A DNA stretch of 64,000 nucleotides from JALORV01 sp963712485 (GCA_963712485.1 CAVQID010000041.1:36043-100042); one strand, 5' to 3'. Positions 45,082 to 54,566 are shown, numbered from the stretch's first letter. The notes: generated from the sequence alone by a model not told the origin. Program-made: numbers and translations.

Positions 45082-46491
45082 ATGGGTCATGCGCTGATCG
45101 TGGACGACGACAACGATGCGGCCGAGATGCTGGCCGAACTTGCGGTAAGCCAGGGCTTCACGGCAGCTACCGCGCGAACCGTGCGCGAGGCGAAACGCCA
45201 GTTGGTCATGAATTCACCGGACGTGGTGTTCCTGGATCTGGTGTTGCCTGACGGCAAGGGCACCGAGCTCTTCGATGACAAGTCGGTGCTCGGCAATACC
45301 GAGGTGGTGCTGATCACCGGGCACGCGAGTCTCGAGACCTCGATCGAGGCCCTGCGGCTGGGAGCAGCCGACTACCTGATCAAGCCGGTGACGCCATCTC
45401 AGGTCACCAGCGTGCTCGGTCGCGTGATGCGGCCCGCCGAACTGCAGGCACAGATCACCGACTTGCAGGAAGAACTCACGCGGTCCGGCCGCTTCGGTGA
45501 CATGTGGGGACGCTCGGCCGTGATGCAGCGCGTCTATGAACAGGTGTCGCGCGTGGCGGGCACCGCCGTTACTGTGCTGATTGAAGGCGAGAGCGGCACC
45601 GGCAAGGAACTGGTGGCGCACACGATCCACCAGCTGAGCCGGCGGCGCAGTCGGCCGTTCCTCGCAATCAATTGCGGCGCGATTTCGCCGCACCTGATGG
45701 AAAGCGAGATCTTCGGTCACGAGAAGGGAAGCTTTACCGGCGCCAACCGCCAGCACCAGGGCTTCTTCGAGCGTGCCCATGGCGGTACGCTGTTTCTGGA
45801 TGAAATCACGGAGATGCCGCTCGACCTGCAGGTCAAGCTGCTGCGCGTGCTGGAGACAGGCACGTTCAACCGCGTCGGCTCGACAGACACGCAGACCACG
45901 GACGTGCGCGTGATCGCAGCGACCAACCGCATTCCCGAAAAGGCGGTTGCTGACGGCAAGCTGCGTGAAGACCTTTTTTATCGTTTGAACGTCTTCCCGC
46001 TGCGCCTGCCGCCGGTGCGCGATCGCCGCGAAGACATCCAGCTGCTCGCCGACCACTTCCTGCGCGAGATCTGCGAAGCCGAAGGACAGGTGAAGCGCTT
46101 TTCCCCGGCGGCGTACAGCGCGATGCTCGCGCACGACTGGCCGGGCAACGTCCGGGAGCTGCGTAACGTCGTGCAGCGCGCCTACGTGATGGCGCGCGAC
46201 TCGGTGATTTCTGACAACTGGCTGGAACTGGGTACTGCGAAGTCATCGAAGCACGATGACGTGCCGGTGCTGTCGATTCGCGTCGGCACATCGATCGCCG
46301 AGGTCGAGCGGCTGCTGATCCTCGCTACCCTCGAGCATTTCGAGGGACAGAAGGAGCGCACGGCCGCGGTGCTCGGCGTCAGCCTCAAGACGCTTTACAA
46401 CCGCCTCAAGGAATACACCGCGGACGGTCCGGTGGCCAAGAGCAACGGCAACGGGCACGCAGACGTGCCCACGCTTCCGCAGGCGTCCTAG
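45082..46491 (+). CDS. sigma-54-dependent NtrC-family response regulator (intact)
   Basis: A 469-residue activator. Receiver domain (DDD 8-10, phospho-acceptor D52), AAA+ domain with Walker A GESGTGKEL (about 169), the sigma-54-contacting GSFTGA loop (216-221) and Walker B LFLDEI (237-242), arginine-finger region, and a Fis-type helix-turn-helix (GVSLKTLYNRL). It is fully equipped to drive open-complex formation with RpoN. GGGAGG precedes the ATG. No kinase is adjacent, so the two hybrid kinases are candidate partners. A degenerate paralogue is at 16295. Confidence 0.95.
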   Translation: MGHALIVDDDNDAAEMLAELAVSQGFTAATARTVREAKRQLVMNSPDVVFLDLVLPDGKGTELFDDKSVLGNTEVVLITGHASLETSIEALRLGAADYLIKPVTPSQVTSVLGRVMRPAELQAQITDLQEELTRSGRFGDMWGRSAVMQRVYEQVSRVAGTAVTVLIEGESGTGKELVAHTIHQLSRRRSRPFLAINCGAISPHLMESEIFGHEKGSFTGANRQHQGFFERAHGGTLFLDEITEMPLDLQVKLLRVLETGTFNRVGSTDTQTTDVRVIAATNRIPEKAVADGKLREDLFYRLNVFPLRLPPVRDRREDIQLLADHFLREICEAEGQVKRFSPAAYSAMLAHDWPGNVRELRNVVQRAYVMARDSVISDNWLELGTAKSSKHDDVPVLSIRVGTSIAEVERLLILATLEHFEGQKERTAAVLGVSLKTLYNRLKEYTADGPVAKSNGNGHADVPTLPQAS

Positions 46492-46534
46492 CGAGACGCG
46501 GCCCGGTCGCCCTGGGCCGCCCAAGTCCCACCAC

Positions 46535-46550
46535 GGGAATGGCACTTGCC
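46535..46550 (+). promoter_or_regulatory. possible sigma-54 promoter of BON lipoprotein 2
   Basis: GGGAATG-GCAC-TTGCC, full -12 and a weak -24. +1 near 46561, about 90 nt before the ATG. Confidence 0.42.
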
Positions 46551-46652
46551 CCGACTCAGGGGTGACGCGCGATTGCGCGCCCACGCACCGTGGTCCCCGC
46601 TCTCCGGCGGCGCGACCGTATCTTTCAAATCGTGTCTACGCTTGGAGGAGTC

Positions 46653-47045
46653 ATGCACAACTCTCGCCTCAATTCCCGACCACTGATGGCCGCGGCGATC
46701 CTGCCCGCTGCGGCCGTACTGGTCCTTGTCGCCTGTTCCCCGGCGGAACGACAGGAAGTACGCCGGGACGCAGATCAGGCGGCACAGACGGCCCGGACCG
46801 AGACCTCGCAGGCCGCTAACAGCGCAGAAAAGGCAATTGATGACGCTGCGCTGACCGCAAAGGTGAAGTCGACCCTGCTTGCCGATGCGCAAGTGAAGGG
46901 TACCCAGATCGACGTCGACTCGAACCAAGGCACCGTCACGCTGAGCGGAAGTGTTTCGACCGCCACCGAGAAGGCGCGCGCCGAACAACTGGCTCAGGGA
47001 GTGGACGGCGTTCGCGCGGTCCGCAACAACCTCGCGGCCCCATAA
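46653..47045 (+). CDS. BON domain lipoprotein (copy 2)
   Basis: A 130-residue lipoprotein. The signal peptide has lipobox LVAC (Cys about 28), followed by a helical linker rich in Ala/Gln/Arg and one BON domain (DDAALTAKVKSTLLADAQVKGTQIDVDSNQGTVTLSGSV...GVDGVRAVRNNL). GGAGGA precedes the ATG. It lies directly after the intact activator gene and before a small acidic protein, 52 bp on. Confidence 0.9.
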   Translation: MHNSRLNSRPLMAAAILPAAAVLVLVACSPAERQEVRRDADQAAQTARTETSQAANSAEKAIDDAALTAKVKSTLLADAQVKGTQIDVDSNQGTVTLSGSVSTATEKARAEQLAQGVDGVRAVRNNLAAP

Positions 47046-47097
47046 CTCCGGTCGAAGCAGCACTTCGCATTGCTGACAACATTCGAGAGGAACGGCG

Positions 47098-47370
47098 ATG
47101 AAGCAGAATGATCAAAAGCCCGCACCCGACAAGGACGAGATCCAGGGTGAAGGCGATTACGAGGCCGCGCGGCGTTACAACGAAGCGGCACGTGAGCACG
47201 CCCGCTCGGCGGATGTCGAGAGCGAGGCGCGTGATGCCGAGCCCGCCGACTCGCGCGAAGAGCGCGAGCTCGAAAGTGCGGAGGACGAAGGCCGCGCCCG
47301 GGCCAAAGAAGAGGACGCGTTGCTCGACGAACCGGAGCGCATCGAGCGCAACCCGGACCGCGCTCCTTGA
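47098..47370 (+). CDS. small acidic helical protein, unknown
   Basis: A 90-residue protein composed mainly of Glu, Ala, Arg and Asp (MKQNDQKPAPDKDEIQGEGDYEAARRYNEAAREHARSADVE...). The GDYEAARRYNEA motif recurs in small proteobacterial stress proteins. AGAGGAA lies 6 nt before the ATG. Probably the second gene of the BON transcript; terminator follows. Confidence 0.72.
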   Translation: MKQNDQKPAPDKDEIQGEGDYEAARRYNEAAREHARSADVESEARDAEPADSREERELESAEDEGRARAKEEDALLDEPERIERNPDRAP

Positions 47371-47403
47371 GCGATTGCTCACCTGAAGATCGTAAGCTGG
47401 AAA

Positions 47404-47425
47404 CCGCGGGCCCGACGGCCCGCGG
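47404..47425. terminator. bidirectional hairpin terminator
   Basis: ccgcgggcc-cgac-ggcccgcgg, a 9-bp perfect stem between convergent genes, with short T-rich flanks. Confidence 0.6.
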
Positions 47426-47429
47426 CGCT

Positions 47430-48200
47430 TTATGTCGGTCGGGACTCGGGCGGGCCGGTCGGCCCGTGTACCAACGCCTCGAGTTCCTCTTCCCCGCCCA
47501 CGAGTTTGCCGTTGAGAAAGACCAGCGGCACGGTGGATCGGTTTGCAAGCGCGCCGATCACTCGGTGGCGTATGTCGGAGTCGAGGGGAATTTCGACGTA
47601 GGAAAAGCCGCCTTCCTCGAGCAACTCGCGAGCGTGCGCGCAGTGCGGGCAACCCTCGCGGGAAAACACGACGACCTGGTCAGGAGGTTGAGCCTCCGGG
47701 TCGATCGCCCGCAACATCGTGTCGGCATCGGAAACGGTGTAAGGATCGCCATCGTTGCCGGGCTCGACGAAGAGTTGCTCCACGCGACCGTCGGTCACCA
47801 GCATCGAATACCGGATCGAGCGCTTGCCGAAGCCCTGATCCCGCTTGTCGACGAGCAGGCCAAGCGCACCGGCGAACTCACCGTTGCCGTCGGCGAGGAA
47901 CGTGACGTTCGGCGCGCCCTGATCCCGCGCCCAGGCTTCCATGACATAGGGATCGTTCACCGAAGCGCAGACAATTTCGTCGATGCCGCGCGCGAAGAGT
48001 GCCGGCGCCACTTCGTCAAAGCGCGGCAGATGCTGCGATGAGCACGTCGGCGTGAACGCGCCGGGCAAGCCGAAGACCACGACGCGCCGATTGGCGAACA
48101 GCGCTGCGCTGTCCTGCTCCACCCAGTGCTCGTCGCGGTAAAGCCGTAATTGAACCGAAGGAATGGAGTCGCCTAAAGCGACGGTCTTGCCGGTGGGCAT
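47430..48200 (-). CDS. peroxiredoxin-glutaredoxin hybrid (glutathione-dependent peroxidase)
   Basis: A 256-residue fusion. The N-terminal Prx5-type domain has the peroxidatic Cys in LPGAFTPTCSSQHLP (C53). The C-terminal glutaredoxin has the CPHC active site and the later TVPLVFLNGKLVGG (cis-Pro, GSH-binding). It reduces hydroperoxides using glutathione in one polypeptide. GAGG precedes the ATG at 48200. Well conserved throughout, with no frameshift. Confidence 0.93.
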   Translation of the reverse strand: MPTGKTVALGDSIPSVQLRLYRDEHWVEQDSAALFANRRVVVFGLPGAFTPTCSSQHLPRFDEVAPALFARGIDEIVCASVNDPYVMEAWARDQGAPNVTFLADGNGEFAGALGLLVDKRDQGFGKRSIRYSMLVTDGRVEQLFVEPGNDGDPYTVSDADTMLRAIDPEAQPPDQVVVFSREGCPHCAHARELLEEGGFSYVEIPLDSDIRHRVIGALANRSTVPLVFLNGKLVGGEEELEALVHGPTGPPESRPT

Positions 48201-48228
48201 ACGGTTTCCTCGTTCATATGGCTCGCCG

Positions 48229-48244
48229 GGCAACCTTCGCTCCT
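48229..48244 (-). promoter_or_regulatory. possible sigma-54 promoter of the Prx-Grx gene
   Basis: AGGAGCG-AAGG-TTGCC on the minus strand, +1 near 48218, 18 nt before the ATG. Confidence 0.42.
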
Positions 48245-48592
48245 GCTGACGCGCGCGCCCTGGAGTGCAACTGGTGCTGCCGGCGCCAGATTTCGCGACC
48301 GCGCACTTCGTTTGATCAGTTCTTCAATCCGCGCCTTGACATCGTCGACCGATACTTAAATGCATGCCGTGACGCTGTCGATAAGCTCAGCGGCCAGGTT
48401 CGCTGTCGATGGCGACGACGGCCGCGTTGAGCCGCCACGCGGGCAATAGGTAGCTCACCGTTCACGCGGGTTCACGCGGTGAGCGCAGGTGCGCCTTGAG
48501 CAAGCGGCATGCCAGCGTGTCCGGGCCGAGCGAAAACATGCACAACGCTCGCGTCTTTGGCACAATGCCGACCGTGGGAAGGGGCCACATGG

Positions 48593-51500
48593 ATGCAGGA
48601 GATATCCAATGAGACACCGGCCGCTTCGATTGCCTTGCATCGCGCCGAACCGCGCATATCGGTCGGCCGTCGTCACATTGGCGCCGCTGCTTTGAAGGCC
48701 GCGCCCCGGCGCCGAGCGCTTCTGATCGGCGCTTTCGAAGACCTGCCGGCGCAGGTGGCGCGGCTCGACGCGCGGGACTTGCCGATGCCTGTGCAGTACG
48801 CGATCGCGCTGGCTTTGGTCGCTACTGCCCTCGTTGCGCGCGGTCTGCTCGATCCCTGGCTCGCGGACCGGGTGCCGTTCCTCCTCGTGTTTGCGGTGCT
48901 GCTGGTGCTTGTGGTGATCGTGTGCCCGGGACCGTTCTTCGTCGCTGCGGTTGCCGGTGGCCTCGGGACCTGGTTCTTCATCATGCCGCCGCGATACAGC
49001 TTCGAGTTCGATACGAACCTCGGGGCGGTGTCGTTCGGCATTTATCTGTTCACGATCGCGTGCGCCTCGATCACGACGCTGCTGGCGACCCGAGGACGCG
49101 AGCTTGAGCGGCGCGCACAGACCGCGGCGGCACAGCAGCGCGAGGCCCTGCGCGTGACCATTGCGAGCATCGGCGACGCCGTGATCACCACGGACGGTAA
49201 CAGCAAGATCGAGTTCCTGAATGACGTGGCCGTGCATCTGACCGGATGGTCGCGCGAGGATGCGATCGGAAGATTGCTGACTGAGGTCTTTCGCATCGTC
49301 AGCGAGGACACGCGCGAGCCCGTCGAAAACCCGGTCGAAAAAGCGATCAAGCTGGGCCGGATCGTCGGTCTCGCCAACCATACGGTCCTGCTCGGTCGCG
49401 ACGGTGTCGAGCGACCGATCGATGACAGCGCGGCACCGATCCGCGACGCCGACGGCCGCATCGTCGGGGTGGTGCTGGTGTTCCGCGACATCACCGAGCG
49501 GCGTGCAGCCGAGAACAAGCTGCGGCGCAGCGAACGCGAGCTGGCGGACTTTTTTGACAACGCCACGGTCGGCATGCATTGGATCGGCCCTGACGGCACG
49601 ATCATCCGCGCCAACCGGGCTGAGCTCGAGATGCTCGGCTACTCCGCGGACGAGTACGTCGGCCGGCACATTTCCGAGTTCCACGTCGACGAACCAGTCA
49701 TCGATTCGATATTCAACTGCCTCGAGCGCGGCGACGATCTGCACGAATTCCCGGCGCGCCTGCGCTGCAAGAACGGGTCGATCAGGGATGTGCTGATCAG
49801 TTCGAGTGTCTACCGCGAGGACGGCCGGTTCGTCCACACGCGCTGCTTCACACTCGACGTCACCGATCGGAAGCGCGTGGAAGAAGCGATGCGGGAGAGC
49901 GAGCAGCGCTTCCGTGTGATGGCTGATGCTGCGCCGGTGCTGATATGGCTCAGCGGACCGGACAGGAAATTCAACTGGTTCAACAAGACCTGGCTCGAGT
50001 TCATCGGCTGGTCGATGAACGACGCGATCGGCGGGGGCTGGGCGGCGCAGATTCATCCGGACGACCTTGACGAGTGGCGCAGAACGTACAACGAAGCCTT
50101 TGGTGCCAGGCTTCCTTTCTCGCTCGAGTACCGGGTGCGCAATTCTCGCGGCGAGTACCGCTGGGTACTTGACAGCGGTGTCCCCCGATTCGAAGGGGGT
50201 AACGAATTCGCCGGCTTCATCGGGTCCTGCGTCGACATTTCGGAACGCAAGGAGATCGAAGTGGCTCTTGCCATCAGCGAGAGCCGGTTCCGCCGTCTGG
50301 CCGATGCGAACCTGATCGGTGTGGGTTTTGGCGATAGCCAGGGCAACGTCACCTACCTGAACGACGAAATGCTGCGCATGATGGGCCGGACCCGCGAGGA
50401 CTTCGAGGCCGGGCGAGTCAACTGGAAGCAGGCCATCGCGCCGGAGTACGTTGAAACCTATCGCCGGACGTGGGAGAGGCTGCTGAAGGAGGGCAGTGTC
50501 GTCGGCTATGAAAAGGCGTTCCTGCGCCCGGATGGAGAGCGGACGTATTTTCTCGGTGCCGCCGCACTGCTGGAGCCCGGCAGCAACTCCCACGTGCGGA
50601 TCGCGCTCGACCTGACCCAGCTGAAACTTGCACAGCACGAACGTGAGCGCCTGCTGGAACAGCTGCGCGAGACCGATCGACGCAAGGATGAGTTCCTCGC
50701 GGTGCTTGCCCATGAGCTGCGCAACCCGCTCGCGCCGATCAAAAATTCACTCGAGGTCATCAAGCGGGCGCCGGCGAGTGCCAACCTGCTGGAAAAGGCC
50801 CGGGAAACGATGGAGCGCCAGGTCGGTCACATGGTGCGGCTCATCGACGACCTGCTCGACGTCAGCCGGATCACGCACAACCGGCTCGAACTGCGCCGCG
50901 CGACCTGTGAGCTTCAGCCGATCATTGCGCAGGCGGTACAGACGGTGCAGCCGCTCGCCGACGCCAAGCGGCACACCATCCAGATGAACCTGCCGGCAGA
51001 GCCGATCCAGCTCAGCGCCGATGCGGTCCGTTTGACCCAGGTCTTCATCAATCTGCTCGACAACGCCTGCAAGTACACCGAGCCCGGCGGCCGCATCCGG
51101 ATTTCGGCCGAGCGCCAGCGCAATCAGGTGGTCGTGGTCGTCGAGGACAATGGGCTGGGGATTCCCGCGGAAGCGCTGCCGACGGTGTTCGACATGTTCA
51201 CGCGCGCGGATCAGTCCATCGAGCGTCAGCAGGGCGGTCTTGGACTTGGCCTGACGCTGGTCCGACGCATGGTCGAGCTGCACGGCGGCACCGTTACCGC
51301 GGCCAGCAAGGGCACTGGGCAGGGAAGTCGTTTCACGGTTTGCCTGACCGCGCTCGACGCCGGATCGGCGCTTCACGCGGTGCCGGCGGGCAGAGCCGAG
51401 CCCGACGCCGGTCCCCGGCGCATTCTCGTTGTCGACGACAACCGCGATGCGACGGATACCTTGACCGCGCTTTTGAAGCTGACGGGCCATGAAACGCTGG

Positions 51501-51823
51501 GTGCGTTCGATGGAATCGCAGCACTGGCAATGGCCGAGGACTTTCGTCCGGACGTGGTGCTGCTCGACATCGGTTTGCCCGAAGTGAACGGCTACGAGGT
51601 TGCGCGTCGAATCCGCGCGCAGCCCTGGGGTCGCAACACCGTCCTGGTCGCGCTGACGGGATGGGGCCAGGAAGAGGACCGGCGCAGGTCGCGCGACGCC
51701 GGTTTCGATGCGCACATGGTCAAGCCCGTCGACCACGCCAATCTGGCCGTAATCCTGGCGCAGTTTGGCCGGTCGCTCGATGCAGCGGCCGATCCGCCGC
51801 AGGATACGAACCGCGCCGCCTGA
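48593..51823 (+). CDS. PAS-domain hybrid sensor histidine kinase/response regulator 2
   Basis: About 1076 residues. In order: a DUF4118 (KdpD-like) membrane domain (about 60-170, GPFFVAAVAGGLGTWFFIMPPRYSF); four PAS/PAC repeats (about 185-310, 320-435, 440-560, 570-690); HisKA with LAHELRNPLAP; HATPase with NLLDNACKYTEPGG, DNGLGIP and GLGLGLTLV; and a C-terminal receiver (LLDIGLPEVNGYEVARRIRAQPWGRN). The RIRAQPWGR segment is shared with kinase 1, so the two are paralogues. ATG 48593 with AAGGGG upstream. No output domain. Confidence 0.92.
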   Translation: MQEISNETPAASIALHRAEPRISVGRRHIGAAALKAAPRRRALLIGAFEDLPAQVARLDARDLPMPVQYAIALALVATALVARGLLDPWLADRVPFLLVFAVLLVLVVIVCPGPFFVAAVAGGLGTWFFIMPPRYSFEFDTNLGAVSFGIYLFTIACASITTLLATRGRELERRAQTAAAQQREALRVTIASIGDAVITTDGNSKIEFLNDVAVHLTGWSREDAIGRLLTEVFRIVSEDTREPVENPVEKAIKLGRIVGLANHTVLLGRDGVERPIDDSAAPIRDADGRIVGVVLVFRDITERRAAENKLRRSERELADFFDNATVGMHWIGPDGTIIRANRAELEMLGYSADEYVGRHISEFHVDEPVIDSIFNCLERGDDLHEFPARLRCKNGSIRDVLISSSVYREDGRFVHTRCFTLDVTDRKRVEEAMRESEQRFRVMADAAPVLIWLSGPDRKFNWFNKTWLEFIGWSMNDAIGGGWAAQIHPDDLDEWRRTYNEAFGARLPFSLEYRVRNSRGEYRWVLDSGVPRFEGGNEFAGFIGSCVDISERKEIEVALAISESRFRRLADANLIGVGFGDSQGNVTYLNDEMLRMMGRTREDFEAGRVNWKQAIAPEYVETYRRTWERLLKEGSVVGYEKAFLRPDGERTYFLGAAALLEPGSNSHVRIALDLTQLKLAQHERERLLEQLRETDRRKDEFLAVLAHELRNPLAPIKNSLEVIKRAPASANLLEKARETMERQVGHMVRLIDDLLDVSRITHNRLELRRATCELQPIIAQAVQTVQPLADAKRHTIQMNLPAEPIQLSADAVRLTQVFINLLDNACKYTEPGGRIRISAERQRNQVVVVVEDNGLGIPAEALPTVFDMFTRADQSIERQQGGLGLGLTLVRRMVELHGGTVTAASKGTGQGSRFTVCLTALDAGSALHAVPAGRAEPDAGPRRILVVDDNRDATDTLTALLKLTGHETLGAFDGIAALAMAEDFRPDVVLLDIGLPEVNGYEVARRIRAQPWGRNTVLVALTGWGQEEDRRRSRDAGFDAHMVKPVDHANLAVILAQFGRSLDAAADPPQDTNRAA

Positions 51824-51983
51824 TTCTTGTCCGCGGCGCGTAGATCGCCGTGGACCACGCGGCATTTCGCGCCCGTGCGTGCGGCAATTGCTGCGTTCCT
51901 CTGCTTTCACAACGATCGACTTGACGTTGCGGCTTTGCATGCGACCGCTCTACGTTGGCGTCTTCCGCTGCGAACTCGCAGTG

Positions 51984-51999
51984 AGGCACACCGGTTGCT
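51984..51999 (+). promoter_or_regulatory. sigma-54 promoter of the YflT-type stress gene
   Basis: AGGCACA-CCGG-TTGCT, strong match. +1 near 52010, with a 109-nt leader to the ATG at 52119. The rest of the 295-bp gap holds nothing recognisable. Confidence 0.72.
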
Positions 52000-52118
52000 G
52001 ACGTGTCCTTACGTGCGACTGCGCAGGGACAGATGTGGTGTGCAGCGCGACGGCCGAGGGTTAACCACAAGTTGGCACTCGATCCCACTGACACAACCGC
52101 GAATGCAAGGAGTACACA

Positions 52119-53117
52119 ATGGCCAAGACCATCGTCGGCTCGTTCGACAGTTTTGATGAAGCCCGGCAGGTGATGAGTGAGTTGCAGCAGAGAGGGTTCA
52201 ACCAGAACGACATCAGCATCATCGCGAATAACGCGACCGGTCAGTACACAGCCTCCGGCGAACTGCCGAAGGATGCGCCGGCGACCCTGTCGGATACCGG
52301 CGCAGGCGCCGCGAGTGGTGCCGCCGCCGGTGGTCTGCTGGGCGGAGCGGCCGGGTTGATCGTCGGCCTGATGGGACTCGCAATCCCGGGCATCGGCCCG
52401 ATCGTCGCAGCAGGCCCGTTGGCGGCGACGCTGGCAGGAGCCGGCGTTGGCGCAGTGGCGGGCGGCCTGATCGGCGGCCTGACCGGAGCCGGCGTGCCCG
52501 AGGAGGAAGCGCACGTCTACGCCGAAGCGGTGCGTCGCGGTGGCGCGCTGGTGACCGTGCGCGCCGACGATGCGCGCGCGGAGGAAGCCGCCAGCATCAT
52601 GCGCAGCTGTGGTGCCGTCGACATCGAGCGGCGCGCGGAGCTGTGGCGTGGCCAAGGTTGGCAACGCCATGATCCGACCGCGGAGCCTTACAGCGTCGAG
52701 CAGCTGAAACGGGAACGGTCGATCTACGCCGGCTCGCTCGGCGTGACCGCCGGCGAAAGCGTTGCTGCGCGCGGCCAGATGGGTGCCGGCGGGCGTCCGG
52801 CGATGCAATCGCCGCGCGACGAAGAGTGGCGCGAACACGGCGACCACTTCCGACTGCACCACAGCGAAGACTACGGCGCATTCGGCTACGAGGAGTTCGA
52901 GCCGGCGTACAAGTACGGCTGGGGACTCGGTAGCGACCAGCGTTACCGCGGACGTGATTGGTCGGAGATCGAGCCTTCGGTTCGCCGGGACTGGGAATCG
53001 CGCTATCCGAACAACAGCTGGGAACGCTTCAAGACGGCCGTGCGACGCGGCTGGGACCGCACGACCGAAGCGGTGGAACGTGCAATGCCCGGCGATTCGG
53101 ATAACGACGGACGCTAG
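52119..53117 (+). CDS. general stress protein 17M/YflT-like protein with glycine zipper
   Basis: A 332-residue protein. The N-terminal YflT-type alpha/beta domain (TIVGSFDSFDEARQVMSELQQRGFNQNDISIIAN) is followed by an Ala/Gly-rich hydrophobic zipper (about 60-130), a second alpha/beta segment (GALVTVRADDARAEEAASIMRSCGAVDIERR) and a Tyr/Trp/Arg-rich C-terminal region (FRLHHSEDYGAFGYEEFEPAYKYGW...). AAGGAG lies 7 nt before the ATG. Membrane-associated stress protein of unknown mechanism; same plan as 23751-24350 but longer. Confidence 0.85.
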   Translation: MAKTIVGSFDSFDEARQVMSELQQRGFNQNDISIIANNATGQYTASGELPKDAPATLSDTGAGAASGAAAGGLLGGAAGLIVGLMGLAIPGIGPIVAAGPLAATLAGAGVGAVAGGLIGGLTGAGVPEEEAHVYAEAVRRGGALVTVRADDARAEEAASIMRSCGAVDIERRAELWRGQGWQRHDPTAEPYSVEQLKRERSIYAGSLGVTAGESVAARGQMGAGGRPAMQSPRDEEWREHGDHFRLHHSEDYGAFGYEEFEPAYKYGWGLGSDQRYRGRDWSEIEPSVRRDWESRYPNNSWERFKTAVRRGWDRTTEAVERAMPGDSDNDGR

Positions 53118-53127
53118 CGCGAAGTCT

Positions 53128-53153
53128 GGGCGGGATGCGAAAGCGTCCCGCCC
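53128..53153 (+). terminator. GC hairpin after the YflT-type gene
   Basis: gggcgggatgc-gaaa-gcgtcccgccc, an 11-bp stem with one wobble and a GNRA-like loop. No T-run. Confidence 0.45.
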
Positions 53154-53173
53154 GGAGTAACTGGGCGCACACA

Positions 53174-53326
53174 ATGCCTCCTGAACCGCAAGCAAGCAAA
53201 CCGCCGAAGGTCGCGATCTTCGACCGTCCGGCGAGCGCCGACCGGCCGCGTCGGGCCTGGTTGCCATGGGCAGTGGCCGTTGCAGTCGCTTCGGCGTGGG
53301 GCGTCTATTTTTTCTGGCTTCGCTGA
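53174..53326 (+). CDS. small tail-anchored membrane protein
   Basis: A 50-residue product: polar N-terminus (MPPEPQASKPPKVAIFDRPAS) and one C-terminal helix (WLPWAVAVAVASAWGVYFFWL). GGAG lies 15 nt upstream, which is distant. Probably co-transcribed with the stress protein. No family recognised. Confidence 0.45.
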   Translation: MPPEPQASKPPKVAIFDRPASADRPRRAWLPWAVAVAVASAWGVYFFWLR

Positions 53327-53619
53327 GTTACCGCCCGTGGCCTGAAGAAGGCTGATGACGTCGGGTGCGTGCTGATTAGTTCTCGCCGCATCGGACTTCA
53401 TGCGCCGCGGCGGGGTGATGACGGATCGCGACGGCGCGACTCACGAGGATGGCGAGCGAGATGGTTGCGCTGCCTACGAAGGCCGACTGAACGCGCATGA
53501 ACGGAGGTGAACGGCAAGGCGCAGGCGCTGCCAACCGAGGCGGTGCCTTCTCCGCGCTAGCCAGGCGCATTGCCACCGGGCGCGTCGTTGAGTGCATTGA
53601 ACAAGCGGTCTTGATAAGT
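53327..53619. other. intergenic, no convincing gene
   Basis: About 290 bp. A short minus-strand frame (40 residues, one hydrophobic stretch) lacks a ribosome-binding site. Confidence 0.4.
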
Positions 53620-53635
53620 AGGCACGTCGATTGCT
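53620..53635 (+). promoter_or_regulatory. sigma-54 promoter of the FPASDP-motif gene
   Basis: AGGCACG-TCGA-TTGCT, only the first base differs from consensus. +1 near 53646, 24 nt before the ATG at 53670. Confidence 0.77.
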
Positions 53636-53669
53636 GATTCTTCAGGTTCTACTGGAAGGAAGGAAACCG

Positions 53670-53996
53670 ATGATTCCCACCCGCGATGAAGACGTTGCCG
53701 CCGCAGTCAAGATTCCGCCTCAGGGCGCCAAGCGGCACGAAGAAGCGTTGCTGGACCAGGCGCTTGCAGAGACGTTTCCGGCGAGCGATCCGATTTCGCC
53801 TGCCGTCGAAGCTCGTCTTCAGGCGGCTGAAGCTCCGCCGCAGACTGTCGGCGAGGAGCCTCGGCAGTCGTTCGATACACCGCGATTGAGTCGCCGTCTG
53901 CTGCACGTCGCTCCGACCTTGATCGCCTTCGGTGCATTTGCCGTCGCGCTCACCGCGATGCGCCGTGCGCGTTCAGGTCGCCTCTACGAGAGGTGA
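53670..53996 (+). CDS. small membrane protein with FPASDP motif
   Basis: A 108-residue protein. The central LLDQALAETFPASDPISPA is a motif recurring in many small proteobacterial proteins of unknown function. A C-terminal transmembrane helix (LLHVAPTLIAFGAFAVALTAM) ends in a basic tail. GGAAGGA precedes the ATG. The upstream in-frame ATG at 53631 lies inside the promoter, so 53670 is the start. Confidence 0.78.
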   Translation: MIPTRDEDVAAAVKIPPQGAKRHEEALLDQALAETFPASDPISPAVEARLQAAEAPPQTVGEEPRQSFDTPRLSRRLLHVAPTLIAFGAFAVALTAMRRARSGRLYER

Positions 53997-54045
53997 TCAC
54001 GCTCCCCGGCTCGCGCTCACCCGCTGAGTGCGGACCCGACGCCTG

Positions 54046-54552
54046 ATGGAAGCCGACTGGCCACAGCTGAAAGTCCTGGGCGAAGTGGCCGTTGCGATGC
54101 TGCTGGGCGGCGTCATCGGTTTCGAGCGCGAGGTCGCCGATCGTCCCGCCGGCCTGCGCACGCACATGTTGCTTGCCGGAGCATGCGCGCTGATCGTCGG
54201 GCTCGGCGGCGCGATGCTCAGCGCGTTCCAGAGTTCCCACCCGTCGGTGGTCTCCGCTGACCCGTTTCGCCTGGTCGGCGGCGTGATCGCGGCACTCGGG
54301 TTCATCGGTGCGGGCACCATATTTCAGCGCGGCGGAAAGAGAGTTGAGGGACTGACCACCGCAACGGCCATGCTGTTTTCCGGTGGTGTCGGCGTCAGCG
54401 CTGCGCTGGAACAGTGGTGGATCGCGGTCGGCGCGACGCTGCTCGCGCTCATCGTGCTGCGCGGCGCGTGGTTCATGGAACGGCGAGTCAATCAAATCGG
54501 CAAGCCGCCGCCGCTTGGGCGCAGTCCCGCTGCGGGGGACGCGGCGGAGTGA
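54046..54552 (+). CDS. MgtC/SapB family membrane protein
   Basis: A 168-residue protein with about four helices and the MgtC signature: LLGGVIGFEREVADRPAGLRTHMLL, FIGAGTIFQRGGKRVEGLTTATAM. MgtC proteins modulate the F1Fo ATPase or magnesium/acid stress adaptation. The C-terminal soluble domain of Salmonella MgtC is absent, as in SapB-type members. A GTG at 54028 would add six residues. Confidence 0.92.
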   Translation: MEADWPQLKVLGEVAVAMLLGGVIGFEREVADRPAGLRTHMLLAGACALIVGLGGAMLSAFQSSHPSVVSADPFRLVGGVIAALGFIGAGTIFQRGGKRVEGLTTATAMLFSGGVGVSAALEQWWIAVGATLLALIVLRGAWFMERRVNQIGKPPPLGRSPAAGDAAE

Positions 54553-54566
54553 GGAACACCAACGCA

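Noticed and set aside
46510..46535. Hairpin gcggcccggtcgccctgggccgc after the activator gene as terminator
   Set aside because: Imperfect stem, no T-run, and it abuts a promoter-like site; too weak to call.
53376..53597. Small minus-strand frame with one hydrophobic stretch
   Set aside because: No ribosome-binding site, and its upstream part is Pro/Arg-rich shadow-like sequence.
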